Shown: positions 35,355 through 46,600 of the stretch, one piece after another
How the letters are laid out: every line of letters begins with the position of its first letter
How positions within the stretch are numbered: position 1 is the first letter of the stretch
NCBI RefSeq assembly: GCF_002934445.1
Contig: NZ_PTJE01000001.1
Coordinates: 992,001-1,056,000, forward strand
DNA length: 64,000 bases
From: Nonlabens xylanidelens
GTDB lineage: Bacteria > Bacteroidota > Bacteroidia > Flavobacteriales > Flavobacteriaceae
Direction: 5' to 3'
Notes under the pieces: model-generated
What the model was told of the DNA's origin: nothing
The model's input: only the letters and a program-made list of their open reading frames with translations
Database searches by the model: none
Made by a program: the position numbers and the translations under genes

Positions 35355-38306
35355 ATGAAAAAAATTAACTTGCTTTTAGCTTCATCTCTATTGGTCTCAT
35401 CTTTGTGTTTCTCACAAACTAAGGAAGAAAAAGCTGAAATTATCAAAAACAACAATCAGGAAAGCCTTTATAGGTTGATAAATGAATTAGATCAAAAAAA
35501 CACTATTGGTCTAGAAAAAGCTTTAGAATATTCAAAGGCTAATAATGTACCTATGATTATTGAAAACCCAAAAGATGGATCTTTTCAACAATTAATGAGA
35601 ATCGCTGAAGATGGCTCTCCGGTTTATTATACTATTCATAACGTAGATGCTGCAAATAGCTCTAGAGCTAATAGATTACACAATGGTGGGTCACTAGGTC
35701 TAAATGTAGAAGGTCAAAATATGACTGCTTACGTTTGGGATGGTGGTGCTGTGTTGACTACTCATAATGAGTTTAATAATTCGTCAGTAGGACGCGCTCA
35801 GGTAGGAGATAATGTGCTAGTAGGTAATGGGAATAGTTTTCATGCCACACATGTTTCTGGTACTATAGTAGCATCAGGAGTTAATCCAGCTGCAAAAGGT
35901 ATGGCACCTCAAGCAAATGTTATTACTAACGATTGGAGTAATGATTTTACAGAAATGGCGATTGCTGCCTCAAATGGAGCCCTATTAAGTAACCACTCTT
36001 ACGGAGTTAATGCAGGTTCTATTGGAGATGATTTGTTCGGGAAGTATATTACTGATTCTAGAGATGTAGATCAAATAGCATTTGATGCACCTTATTATTT
36101 ACCTGTTTTCTCTGCAGGAAACGATGGAGGTGATAGTACTTCAAATGGAATTCCAATAGAAGGGAATGTGAATTTAGATAAACTTTCGTTTAACTCAGTA
36201 GCAAAAAATGTAATGGTTGTTGCAAACGCTCAAGATGCTGTAATTAATACAGATGGTTCATTAAATTCTGTTTTTATTAATGCTAGTAGTAGTCAGGGTC
36301 CAACAGATGACTTGAGGGTTAAGCCAGATATTACAGGTAATGGTACTCAATTACTTTCTACTTTTGACACATCAATTAGTGCTTACAATTCTATTTCTGG
36401 TACTTCAATGTCTGCACCAAATGTAACAGGGTCCATGCTTTTGTTACAGCAACATTATAAAAATCTTAATGGAAAGTTTATGAGAGCTGCTACGTTGAAA
36501 GGCATTACTCTTCATACTGCAGATGATATAGGTATCGCTGGTCCTGACCCAATAACGGGATGGGGAATGATGAATACTATGGAAGCTGCCAATGTGATTA
36601 GTGGAGATAAATTGAGATCAAATATCATAGAAGAGGAATTACAAGATGGAGATACATTTACTTTTGTTATAAAATCTGATGATATTTCAAAATTAATGGC
36701 TTCTATTTCTTGGACTGATGTTGCTGGAAATGTTAATCAAGGAGGTGCAAACGATGCAACACCAGCATTAATAAATGATTTAGATATTAGAATTTCTCAA
36801 AGTGGTACCGTTTTCGAACCATGGAAATTAATAGGGGCTAGCTCTAATTCAACCGGTGATAACGTTGTAGATAATGTTGAAAGAGTTGAAGTTCCTAACG
36901 CTACAGGTGAGTATACAATAACAGTTACTCATAAAGGTTCCTTAGTAGGCGGAAGCCAAAAATTTAGTCTCGTAGTTACAGGCTTAAATAATATATATGC
37001 TTTAAGTTCTGTTAGTCCCAGTATTGAAGTTTGTAATGATCAAATAACTAGCTTTCCAATTGAGTTTTTAGCTGACCAAAGTTTTAATGAAACAGCAACT
37101 CTTAGCCTTGTAAACCTTCCTTCAGGTGTAACTGCTAGTTTTAGTAATTCTAGTTTTACAAATAATGCAAGTTTATCTCTAAACTTAAGTAATTTAGGAG
37201 CTGCTCCTGTTGGAACTTATGATCTAACGGTTAACGCTGTGACTCCGACTAGAACAAGAAGTATAGATTTAACGTTAAGGATAATGAGCGATACTTTTAG
37301 TCCTGTAAACCTAGTTTTTCCAGCTGATCAGGCTACTACTATCGATACATCAGCAATTTTAGATTGGGATGATGAGCCTAACGCACAACAATATCAAATT
37401 CAAATAGCTGTAAACCCTGCATTTGGTAGACCTGTTTTAGATGTGTTAGTAGATCAATCCTCCTTAAGAATTGACCCTTCTTTATTATTTCCTTCTTTAA
37501 CTTATTATTGGAGAGTAATGCCTATTAATGATTGCGGGCAAGGAACTTTTGTTACCAGATCATTTACCACATTTGATTGTGAAGACATAACGGCATCAGT
37601 GCCTACTCCTATAAGTATACCTGATGATAACGCCACAGGAATTACGAGCGTTTTGAGCATTAATAGAGTAAACAATGTTAACATAGGTAAGATTTCTGTA
37701 TTTGTAAGAAGTACACATGAGTATTCTGGTGATCTACTTATAACATTGACATCTCCTGCAGGTACTACAGTATTGTTAGCTTTTCCTTCTGGATGTGATT
37801 TAGAAGATTTGTTAGTAACCTTTGACGATAATGGAGGTCCGTTTACTTGTGATGTTGCTACAGGTTTATCTGGTTATACAGGGGTTATTCAACCAGTAGG
37901 TAATTTGTCAGACTTTAATGGTGAAACTATTAATGGAGATTGGACTCTTAGTGTAGCAGATCGTGGACCTGCAGATTTAGGTACTTTGAATGCATGGAGC
38001 ATCACTTTTTGTGAAGAGCCACAAACTCTAAGTAACGAGTCTATTGAAGAACTTGATTTTGCTGTATATCCTAATCCATCTAATGGTGTATTTACTGTAA
38101 GTACTGCAAATGCAACTAATAGTGGTGACGCTGTAATAACTATTTCTGACCTTAATGGTAGAAGAGTCTTTACTAGAGATGTTAAGAATTTAAGTGGTAA
38201 TTTAGATGAAACGATAGATGTTCAGAATCTTACTAACGGTTTATACTTATTACAAGTACAACAAGGTGCTTCTTCAACTGTAGAAAAGATCATTATCAAT
38301 AAATAA
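35355..38306 (+). CDS. Subtilisin-like serine peptidase secreted by the type IX system
   Basis: A 983-residue S8 protease with a signal peptide (1-20). The catalytic triad is Asp129 (VWDGGAV), His163 (FHATHVSGT) and Ser351 (SGTSMSAPN). After it come beta-sandwich regions (about 550-740), a proprotein-convertase P-domain bounded by cysteines at about 742 and 886, and a C-terminal sorting domain from about 902 (FAVYPNPSNGVFTVS to LQVQQ). The last marks export and anchoring by the type IX system whose sortase PorU is in this window. The role is probably nutritional digestion of protein. It stands alone, with a terminator after it. Confidence 0.93.
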   Translation: MKKINLLLASSLLVSSLCFSQTKEEKAEIIKNNNQESLYRLINELDQKNTIGLEKALEYSKANNVPMIIENPKDGSFQQLMRIAEDGSPVYYTIHNVDAANSSRANRLHNGGSLGLNVEGQNMTAYVWDGGAVLTTHNEFNNSSVGRAQVGDNVLVGNGNSFHATHVSGTIVASGVNPAAKGMAPQANVITNDWSNDFTEMAIAASNGALLSNHSYGVNAGSIGDDLFGKYITDSRDVDQIAFDAPYYLPVFSAGNDGGDSTSNGIPIEGNVNLDKLSFNSVAKNVMVVANAQDAVINTDGSLNSVFINASSSQGPTDDLRVKPDITGNGTQLLSTFDTSISAYNSISGTSMSAPNVTGSMLLLQQHYKNLNGKFMRAATLKGITLHTADDIGIAGPDPITGWGMMNTMEAANVISGDKLRSNIIEEELQDGDTFTFVIKSDDISKLMASISWTDVAGNVNQGGANDATPALINDLDIRISQSGTVFEPWKLIGASSNSTGDNVVDNVERVEVPNATGEYTITVTHKGSLVGGSQKFSLVVTGLNNIYALSSVSPSIEVCNDQITSFPIEFLADQSFNETATLSLVNLPSGVTASFSNSSFTNNASLSLNLSNLGAAPVGTYDLTVNAVTPTRTRSIDLTLRIMSDTFSPVNLVFPADQATTIDTSAILDWDDEPNAQQYQIQIAVNPAFGRPVLDVLVDQSSLRIDPSLLFPSLTYYWRVMPINDCGQGTFVTRSFTTFDCEDITASVPTPISIPDDNATGITSVLSINRVNNVNIGKISVFVRSTHEYSGDLLITLTSPAGTTVLLAFPSGCDLEDLLVTFDDNGGPFTCDVATGLSGYTGVIQPVGNLSDFNGETINGDWTLSVADRGPADLGTLNAWSITFCEEPQTLSNESIEELDFAVYPNPSNGVFTVSTANATNSGDAVITISDLNGRRVFTRDVKNLSGNLDETIDVQNLTNGLYLLQVQQGASSTVEKIIINK

Positions 38307-38328
38307 TAATCTGAGATAATCTTAAATA

Positions 38329-38363
38329 AAAAATGCGATCCTGAAAAGGATCGCATTTTTTTT
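38329..38363. terminator. Bidirectional terminator between subtilase and mpl
   Basis: TGCGATCC pairs with GGATCGCA around TGAAAA, extended by A-T pairs, with eight Ts after it on the plus strand and an A run before it. Confidence 0.92.
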
Positions 38364-38388
38364 GTTTTTTACTTTTAAAGAAAGAACC

Positions 38389-39741
38389 TTAAACTAAATC
38401 AGCTAGTTCTTTAAAATCTAGTCCACCATAATTACCACTACTCATTAATAGCAATGCGCTATGGTCTAGGTTCTGTTTAAACAGCCATTCTTTGAATGCT
38501 GCAGAATCTGTCATGACTATCAAGTCATCACGATCAAAAGCCTCTAAGATTTGCTCTTTGGATACAGGAGCAAGTTTTTTAATCTCTACCGCATGCGGAC
38601 TATAAAACACCACAGCTACATCTGCTGGGTTGAGTGCATTTTTATATTGAACTAAAAATTCTGGATCAAGGCTAGAATATGTGTGCAACTCTAGACAGGC
38701 TATGGTTTTACGTTCTTTATATTGTGTAGCAACTGCTGCTGTAGTAGCGGCTACCTTACTAGGTGAATGCGCAAAATCCTTATAAATAACAGCCGTTTTA
38801 CTCTCTGCTACTTTTTCTAATCGTTTTGACGCACCTTTAAAAGTCGCAATCGCTTCATAGAAATCATCTTCATCTATTCCCATGTGCTGGCATATCCATT
38901 TTGCGCCGGCTAGATTGCTCAAGTTATGTTCTCCAAAGATTTCTATAGGCATGTCACCTTCTGGAGTGTCTAAATAGGTGGTGCCATCGATTATTTGATG
39001 CTGGGGTACTGTATAAGAATGTTTTCTAGTAGGCTTTGTAGCTGCCTCTGCAATATCCTTAACAGCTGTGTCCTCTTCATTATAAACTAGAATACTACCA
39101 TTTTTCATTAGTTCTACAAACTGCTCAAACTGACTGAGGTAATTTTCCCATGTAGGAAATACATTTATATGATCCCAAGCTATTCCAGATATCAAGGCGA
39201 TATTAGGTTGGTATAAATGGAATTTAGGACGTCTATCTATAGGGCTAGAAAGATATTCATCACCTTCTAAGACCATAAATTCATTCTCGTCTGTTAGATG
39301 TACCATGGTTTCAAATCCTTCTAGTTGCGCACCTACCATATAATCGACTTCTTTTTCATGATAATGCATCACGTGCAATATCATAGAAGTAATGGTGGTT
39401 TTACCATGAGAACCGCCTATAACCACACGAGTTTTGTTTTTAGATTGCTCATACAAATACTCTGGGTAGGAATAGATTTTTATTCCCAGTTCTTGAGCTT
39501 TTAATAACTCAGGATTATCTTCTTTGGCATGCATACCTAAAATAACTGCATCTAAATCTGTAGTTATCTTTTCTGGAAACCAGCCGAATTCTTCTGGAAG
39601 TAGATGGTGTTTTTCTAATCTGGACTTACTAGGTTCAAAAATAGTGTCGTCGCTTCCTGTTACATGGTCGCCTTTATGATGTAGAGCTAGAGCTAGATTG
39701 TGCATGGCACTGCCGCCTATCGCGATAAAATGTACGCGCAT
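38389..39741 (-). CDS. mpl: UDP-MurNAc:murein tripeptide ligase Mpl
   Basis: A 450-residue Mur-ligase family enzyme that joins recycled murein tripeptide to UDP-MurNAc. The N-terminus HFIAIGGSAMHNLALALHHK matches Mpl more than MurC. The ATP loop GGSHGKTTIT is near residue 108, and the middle domain has EGDEYLSS and HINVF. It is cytoplasmic, and it fits the wall-recycling and wall-building theme of the window. The TPR gene lies 45 bases upstream on the same strand. Confidence 0.92.
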   Translation of the reverse strand: MRVHFIAIGGSAMHNLALALHHKGDHVTGSDDTIFEPSKSRLEKHHLLPEEFGWFPEKITTDLDAVILGMHAKEDNPELLKAQELGIKIYSYPEYLYEQSKNKTRVVIGGSHGKTTITSMILHVMHYHEKEVDYMVGAQLEGFETMVHLTDENEFMVLEGDEYLSSPIDRRPKFHLYQPNIALISGIAWDHINVFPTWENYLSQFEQFVELMKNGSILVYNEEDTAVKDIAEAATKPTRKHSYTVPQHQIIDGTTYLDTPEGDMPIEIFGEHNLSNLAGAKWICQHMGIDEDDFYEAIATFKGASKRLEKVAESKTAVIYKDFAHSPSKVAATTAAVATQYKERKTIACLELHTYSSLDPEFLVQYKNALNPADVAVVFYSPHAVEIKKLAPVSKEQILEAFDRDDLIVMTDSAAFKEWLFKQNLDHSALLLMSSGNYGGLDFKELADLV

Positions 39742-39786
39742 AATTTATGTATTTGGTAAGTTTATAAAGCTAGTAAAATATATGAC

Positions 39787-40542
39787 TTAGTCATTCATTT
39801 CTATCTTAGATTCTAAAGAAAGTATATCTGCTTTAAGTTGTGTGTCTATATGTTTAAGAGATGCTTTTTTCAGTGTCTCTAGTGCTTTTTTATCGTCGTT
39901 TAATTTATGTTGATAAATAGATGCTAGTTTGCGATAGGTGAGTAAAGAACCGCCAGTGTCTACTGCTTTTTGATAAGATACGACAGCATCATCATACTCT
40001 TCTTCATATTCATCTATATAACCATGTGCTAGATGTCCATCTACTGGCGATATTTTAATCAATTGGTCTGCATAGGATCTGCTTTTACTTATAGATCCAC
40101 CCACTATTCCAGGCAACTCACAGTACAGTTGAGATAAGGCATGCCTAGATTCTATATGTTTAGGGTCTAATTCTGCAGCTTTTTTTAAATGTTTTTTAAT
40201 GTCGTCTAGCATTCCTAGAGCTTTTAATTTTGAAGAGCTCTTGGCATATAAACCCATTGCACCGCCATATTTAAAGTTATATCGGGCGCTTTTTGAATTG
40301 CTGTCTATTAACTTTTTATAATATCCCATAGCTTTTTCAAAATTATTTTGATGGCTAGCAATATCACCTAATCGTTCTATGACGTCTAGGTCAGAATGGT
40401 CTTGTTCATATAATTTGGTAAATGCAATTTGTGCTTTGTCAAATTTCTCAGCTTTGAATAATTGTTCCGCTTTCGCGAAAGCGGACTGACCATAAGCAAC
40501 TGTGCTCATTAAAAAGAGTAGGGCAATAAATGTCTTCTTCAT
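39787..40542 (-). CDS. Secreted TPR-repeat protein
   Basis: A 251-residue protein with a signal peptide (1-18, ending AYGQ). Several tetratricopeptide-like helical repeats follow (QLFKAEKFDKAQIAFTKLYE, NNFEKAMGYYKKLID, DDAVVSYQKAVDTGGS), and the gene probably encodes a periplasmic scaffold. A palindromic repeat is read as AFAKA immediately after the cleavage site, forming the start of the first repeat. It is divergent from the macroglobulin gene and upstream of mpl. Confidence 0.85.
   Translation of the reverse strand: MKKTFIALLFLMSTVAYGQSAFAKAEQLFKAEKFDKAQIAFTKLYEQDHSDLDVIERLGDIASHQNNFEKAMGYYKKLIDSNSKSARYNFKYGGAMGLYAKSSSKLKALGMLDDIKKHLKKAAELDPKHIESRHALSQLYCELPGIVGGSISKSRSYADQLIKISPVDGHLAHGYIDEYEEEYDDAVVSYQKAVDTGGSLLTYRKLASIYQHKLNDDKKALETLKKASLKHIDTQLKADILSLESKIEMND
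40465..40484. repeat. Palindromic repeat (copy 9, in TPR gene)
   Basis: A perfect 20-base palindrome. It is read as S-AFAKA right after the signal peptide. Confidence 0.92.
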
Positions 40543-40661
40543 TTGGTAAAAATATCAAAAAGTAAACCAAAAGCCGTTTCCCTCAATGAAAAGATACTTT
40601 TACTCAATCTTAGTTTCTATTATTTGAATATCCACGTACCTTTAGGTCAAAATCTAAGCCC

Positions 40662-43600
40662 ATGAGACATTTTTTAATCTTTATACTGTTAGTTTTAGGA
40701 AGCAACTTTCAGTCATATGCACAAGACTATTACACTGCAAAGTGGGAAAATGTCGAGAAACTAGAGGTGGAGAATAGGGTAGAAGATGCTAGAAAGATAG
40801 TGCGCGACATCTATAAACACGCACAACGTAAAAAGGATGATGACCAGTTAGTAAAAACATTTCTCTTCAGAGCAAAATTTAATTTAATCAAAGAAGAGAA
40901 AGGGCAACAACTAGTTTTAGCAGAGTTATCTGGGCTTATAGATCGAGCAAAATTCCCTAAAAAAAATGTGTATCACACCATTTATGCAAAGCTTTTAAAT
41001 GATTATGTGAGTCAGAATCGCTGGAAGTTACAGCGCCGCACTGCTGGCGCAACGGTAGATGAAAATGATTTTGAAACTTGGGATATTAAAAAATTCTATG
41101 ATGTGATTTCTACACATCATAAACTAGCTTTAAAGGATAAAGAAGCATTAGGTAAACTACCTGTTTCAGAATTTGCCGCTGTATTAAATGCACGTCCATT
41201 AGGTAGAGAATTGCGACCTACTTTATTAGATCTACTAGCTAGAGAGGCACTTGATTTTTATAAAACAGGTTATTACGGAATCACTAGACCTAAAGAAACT
41301 TATGTCATCACAGATAAAAATGCTTTTCGCTCTACAGATGTTTTAAGAGAAATAAAAAGACCCAAAGGAGATACTGTTTTTTCTAAATACGATGTGTTAC
41401 AGCTTTATGCAACGCTAGAAACCTTGCATAAGAATAAAAATGACCACGGTGCTTGTGTGACTATTTTATTAGAACGACTGGACTATGAAAAAAGCTTTTT
41501 AAACGCCAATAGGGAATTACCAGTATACAAATCTATTCATGAACAGTTATTAGCGACCTATAAAGGTAAAGCGGTAAGTACAATAGTTATGTATAACCTG
41601 GCTCAATATCATTATGAGCAGAGTAATTATAAAGATAAAAGTACTCGCCAGGCAGATCGTGATCTAGCAATTGCGATTTCAAAAAAGGCAATCGAGCAGT
41701 TTCCAGATTCTTATGGAGCTATTAAATGTAGTTCGCTACTTTCTAGTATTTACGCACCTAGTTTAAGAATACAGCATCAGGATCAGGTAATGCCTAATGA
41801 ATTGCATCGTGGCGTGATTCAATATAAAAATGTAAATGAGGCGTCCATCCATTACATTAAAGTGGCGCATGATTTTTTAAGCTTAAAAGGTAATAGAGAT
41901 TCATTGTATCGCGTCACTTTAAAAACAGCGCAAAAAGAAAATCGTGTGGCTCTTTCTAAAACCATAAAGTTAGAGTCTGCGCAGGATACTTATGATCATA
42001 GTTATCAATATAATGTAGATGGGTTAGATGCTGCCACCTATCTAGTAGTGATAGAAACTAAAAGTGATAACAGTCAGGATATTGCAGCTAGTTTAATGAC
42101 CGTTTCTCAAATGTCTATTTTAAATAAACGTGTAGGAAACACCATTGCTGTCCAGGTGCTAGATAAAAAAACAGGAAAACCTCTTAAGAATGTAAAGCTA
42201 GAGCTATCTCAGCTCAATTCTAATTACACAACCACTGCTATTACAGATAGAGATGGAAAAGCTGTTTTAGAAAACTCTAACGGTAAAAATAGTAGGTATA
42301 CGTTAAAAGCTGTTCTTGGAGACGATATTGTTGTGAATCAGGTGTATTTTTATTACAATAGATATTACACAAAAAGTGATAAAAAAGAAGAGGTAGAAGA
42401 AGAGAGCGAAGTAACTGTAAAATCGTATACCTATCTAGATCGTGCCATTTATAGACCAGGACAGACGGTTTATTATAAAAGTATATTGGTAGCAAATGAT
42501 GGGAAAACTTCTTTTGTAGTTCCTAATGAAGAATTTTTTCTGACCGTATATGATGCAAATGACGAAGAAATCCAAGAGATAACAGCAACTACTAATGAAT
42601 ATGGTAGTTTTCATGGTGAGTTCACACTGCCCAAAGAAACCTTAACCGGTCAGTTTTATATAGAAATAGATAGCGACGAGGATTCTGATTTTTGGGATAA
42701 TGTTTATGATTTTAATGACGACTATGATAATGAGACTAAATTTCAAGTAGAAGAATATAAAAGACCTCGTTTTAAAGTAGATTTTAAAAAGGTAAAAGAA
42801 TCTTATGCTATGAATGACTCTGTTGTGGTTACCGCTTTCGCGAAAGCGTTACTAGGATCCAACATTACAGATGCCAACGTACATTATAAAGTAACAAGAT
42901 CTGCTAGATTGCCATGGTGGAGATATTCTGGATATCATTCTGGTGATCAAGTAATCGTTGATAGTGATGATCTAGAAACAGATGAAGAATTTGTAACTAA
43001 TAATAAAGGAGAGTATGCCATAAAATTTAAAGCCATTGCAGACTCTACACTAGTAGCAAAAGATCTCCACCCTATTTACACCTATAGAATAGATGCTGAG
43101 GTGGTAGACATTAATGGCGAGACTAGAACGGCTAGCACTAGTGTGCGCGTCGGTAAACAAAGTATAGAGGTATCTCTTTTAAATGCTACTACCTTATCTA
43201 CAGATGATAACCAGGTTAAAGTAGCCGTTAAAAACTTAAATGGAGAACTGGTAGAAGCGCAGGTAGAATTACAGATAAGACAACTTAAAACACCAGATCA
43301 TGTCATTATACCATCTGGATTACCTGCTGCAGAATTCTATCAAAGCGATGACAAAACCTATAGAGATAAATTCCCTTATGCAGAATTGCGTGAGAGTGAA
43401 AAACCTGCAGATTATAAAACGGCGCCCATTATTTTTAAGAAGCGCATGACAATAGATTCATTAACTACAGTAGAATTACCTATTACAAAAAACTGGGATA
43501 ATGGCAACTATGTAGTTTATGTTAAAGCTGTGGAAACAGGAAAAAGTAAAAGTCTAGATAACGAGGTAGATTATGTAGAAGAAATTAATAAAGTAGAGGT

Positions 43601-46600
43601 TTGGGCAAATAAACAACTGCCTGTAAATCCAGAGATCATATCACACGACCTGCAGATAAAGGATAATGTAGCGACCGTAAACTACTTTACCTCTATGGAT
43701 GGAGTTTACATGAATCTTATAACTTATGACTTTAAAGGACTTAAAAAGGACGAAGTAATATTTTTACCCAAAGGAAAAACAACTAAAAAATACAAGCTTA
43801 AAAATGCAGATAAGAACCTACTTAAATTTAGGTATTCTGTGCAAAAAGAAAATAAGTACACAAGTAATAATTTTATGGCGCAAGGCAGCCAGAAAGCAGC
43901 AACTGTTTTTAATATAGAGACCAATACCTTTAGAAATAAACTCTATCCAGGCATGGAAGAAGAGTGGTCGTTTACCATAAAAGATCAAAAGGGTAATGGT
44001 ATGAATGGCGAGGTGCTGGCCAGTATGTATGATAAAAGTCTAGATGAATTTACAGTAAAGAACTGGGATGGGTTTAGTTTTAACACTTATGAGAGTGGTT
44101 ATGAGCCTAGCTTTTATAGTCAGGTTAATTACTTAAATACAAGCAGTACTAGATTGTACCTTCCATATAGACAGGTGCAAATGCCGCAACTGGATTTTGA
44201 CCAATTCAAATATTTTGGATTATCCTTTACAGGAAATATAAATCAATACAATAATTACAAAGCTAGAATAGAAGTTAAGTATGAGAAAGTAAAACCTATT
44301 GCTGGTTATATCACTGGTCGCGTTACAGATACAGATGGAGGTTTGTTGGGAGCTGTAGTTTCTGTTAAAGGTAGTGCGGAGAATGCTACAACTGATTTTG
44401 ATGGGTTATATACAATTAAAGCATCTCCAGAGGATACTTTAGTTTTTACCTATTCCGGTTATGATACAGTAGAAATTTTAGTAGGTAATCAAAATGTGAT
44501 AAGTCCATTAATGGATGCTAGTCTGGATACGGTGGTGGTAACAGCTTATAGAACTACTACAAAATCAATGTCTAGCGTTTCTTCTATCATTATAACATCT
44601 GAGTCTGCAGATGGAATTAATGATTTTAACACCTATCGAGGTGATACTTATCAAAGGGTTATTGGACCAGATGGTAAAATCTCAATTGTTACGGCAAACG
44701 GTATTGCATATGATACTCTTAGTAATGGCAAAGTAATACAAAGACTAGAAGGCCAGGTAGCAGGTTTAACGGTGCAAACAGCTACTGGCCAGCCAGGAGC
44801 AAATGCACTTATTCAATTGAGAGGAATTAGTTCCATTAATGGAAATACAGAGCCTTTAATAATAGTAGATGGTGTGCCGGTGGATGAAGATTTCTTTAAA
44901 AGTCTAGACGTTTCTCAAATTAAAGAAACAGCCATTTTAAAAGGAGATAACGCAACAGCTATTTATGGCAGTCGTGGAGCAAATGGTGTTATTATTATCT
45001 CGACCAAAGCTGGTGTGAGTGCAAACGATCTAGTACTTCAAGAAATGTCGTTGAATAATGTACAGATAAGAAAGGATTTAAAAGAAACCGCTTTTTTCTT
45101 ACCAGAATTAAAAACAGATAAAAAAGGTAATCTTAAATTTTCATTCACTTCTCCAGAGATGTTAACCCAATGGAAATTAAGACTCTTTGCGCATAATAAA
45201 AAAGCAGAAACCGCTTATCTAGAAAAACTGGTCGTGACTCAAAAAGAGCTGAGTCTTATACCTAACGCTCCGCGATTCTTAAGAGAAACAGATACCATTA
45301 GATTCTCAACTAAGATTGCCAATTTAAGTGACGCAAAAATGGAAGGAATCGCGACCTTAAAATTATTTAATGCGCTGACCATGCAACCTATAGATCAAGA
45401 GTTGAAAAACACAAATGCATTGCAAAATTTCAGTGCAGAAAAGGGTGGTAACGCATCGGTTAACTGGACTTTTGTTATTCCAGTAGGTACACAAGCGGTT
45501 ACCTATCGTGTCATTGCAAAGTCAGATAAATTCTCTGATGGAGAAGAAAATACCCTGCCAGTACTTACTAATAGAATGCTGGTTACCGAGTCTAGATCGC
45601 TTTGGGTACGTGCTGGACAGACAGAAGAAGTGGTAATGGATAAATTAGAAAATAATACTTCCACAACACTAGAAAACCATCAAATGACATTTGAATACAC
45701 CTCTAATCCTAGCTGGTATGCGATAAAATCACTGCCGTATTTAATGGAATATGAGCATGAATGTGCAGAGCAAACATTCTCTAGATATTATGCAAACGCG
45801 ATGGCAGCACATATTTTAAACAGCAGTCCTAAGGTAAAAGAGGTTTTTGATAGTTGGGCTGCAAACGGTTCTAGTAAAAGTAAGTTAGAACAAAATGAAG
45901 AGTTGAAATCTGTGATTCTTGCTCATACTCCATGGTTGCGAGACGCACAAAGTGAAGAGCAAAAACAACAGCGTCTTGCGGTGCTCTTTGACCTAGATAA
46001 AACAGCTCGTGAGAAAAAGAAAACTCTGGCAAAACTAGAAGAGAAACAAGGTGATTCAGGTGGTTTTCCATGGTTCAGCGGTGGGAATACTAATGAGTAT
46101 ATCACTAGACATATCGCTGCAGGAATAGGTCATTTGAATAAATTAGGTGTTAATGATGCAGATAGACCACAAACAGACCGCATGTATAAAAATGCCATCG
46201 CAGCAACAGATCGTGCATGGGTGCAACGATTCAATGACTATCTTAAGTATAGTAAGAATTTAAAGAAATATAACTTCGGTAGTAGTTACTGGCATTATCA
46301 ATATGCACGTAGTTTTGAGCCGTCGGTTCTCGATAAAAAGATGAATAAGGTATTAGAAGATGGTAAGAAGTTAGCTTTCGCGAAAGCGGAAAAAGAATTT
46401 GCCTCTCAACCTTTATACACGCAATTATTAATGGCAATCACCTTGCATAGAAATGGAGAAAAGAAAGTGGCTGGGAAAATTTTAGAAGGTTTAAGACAAA
46501 CGGCGGTAGTCAACAAGGAAAACGGTATGTACTGGAAAGAAAATACCAACTCCTGGTACTGGTACAGCAGCGATATAGAAACACAAGCACTAGCGATCGA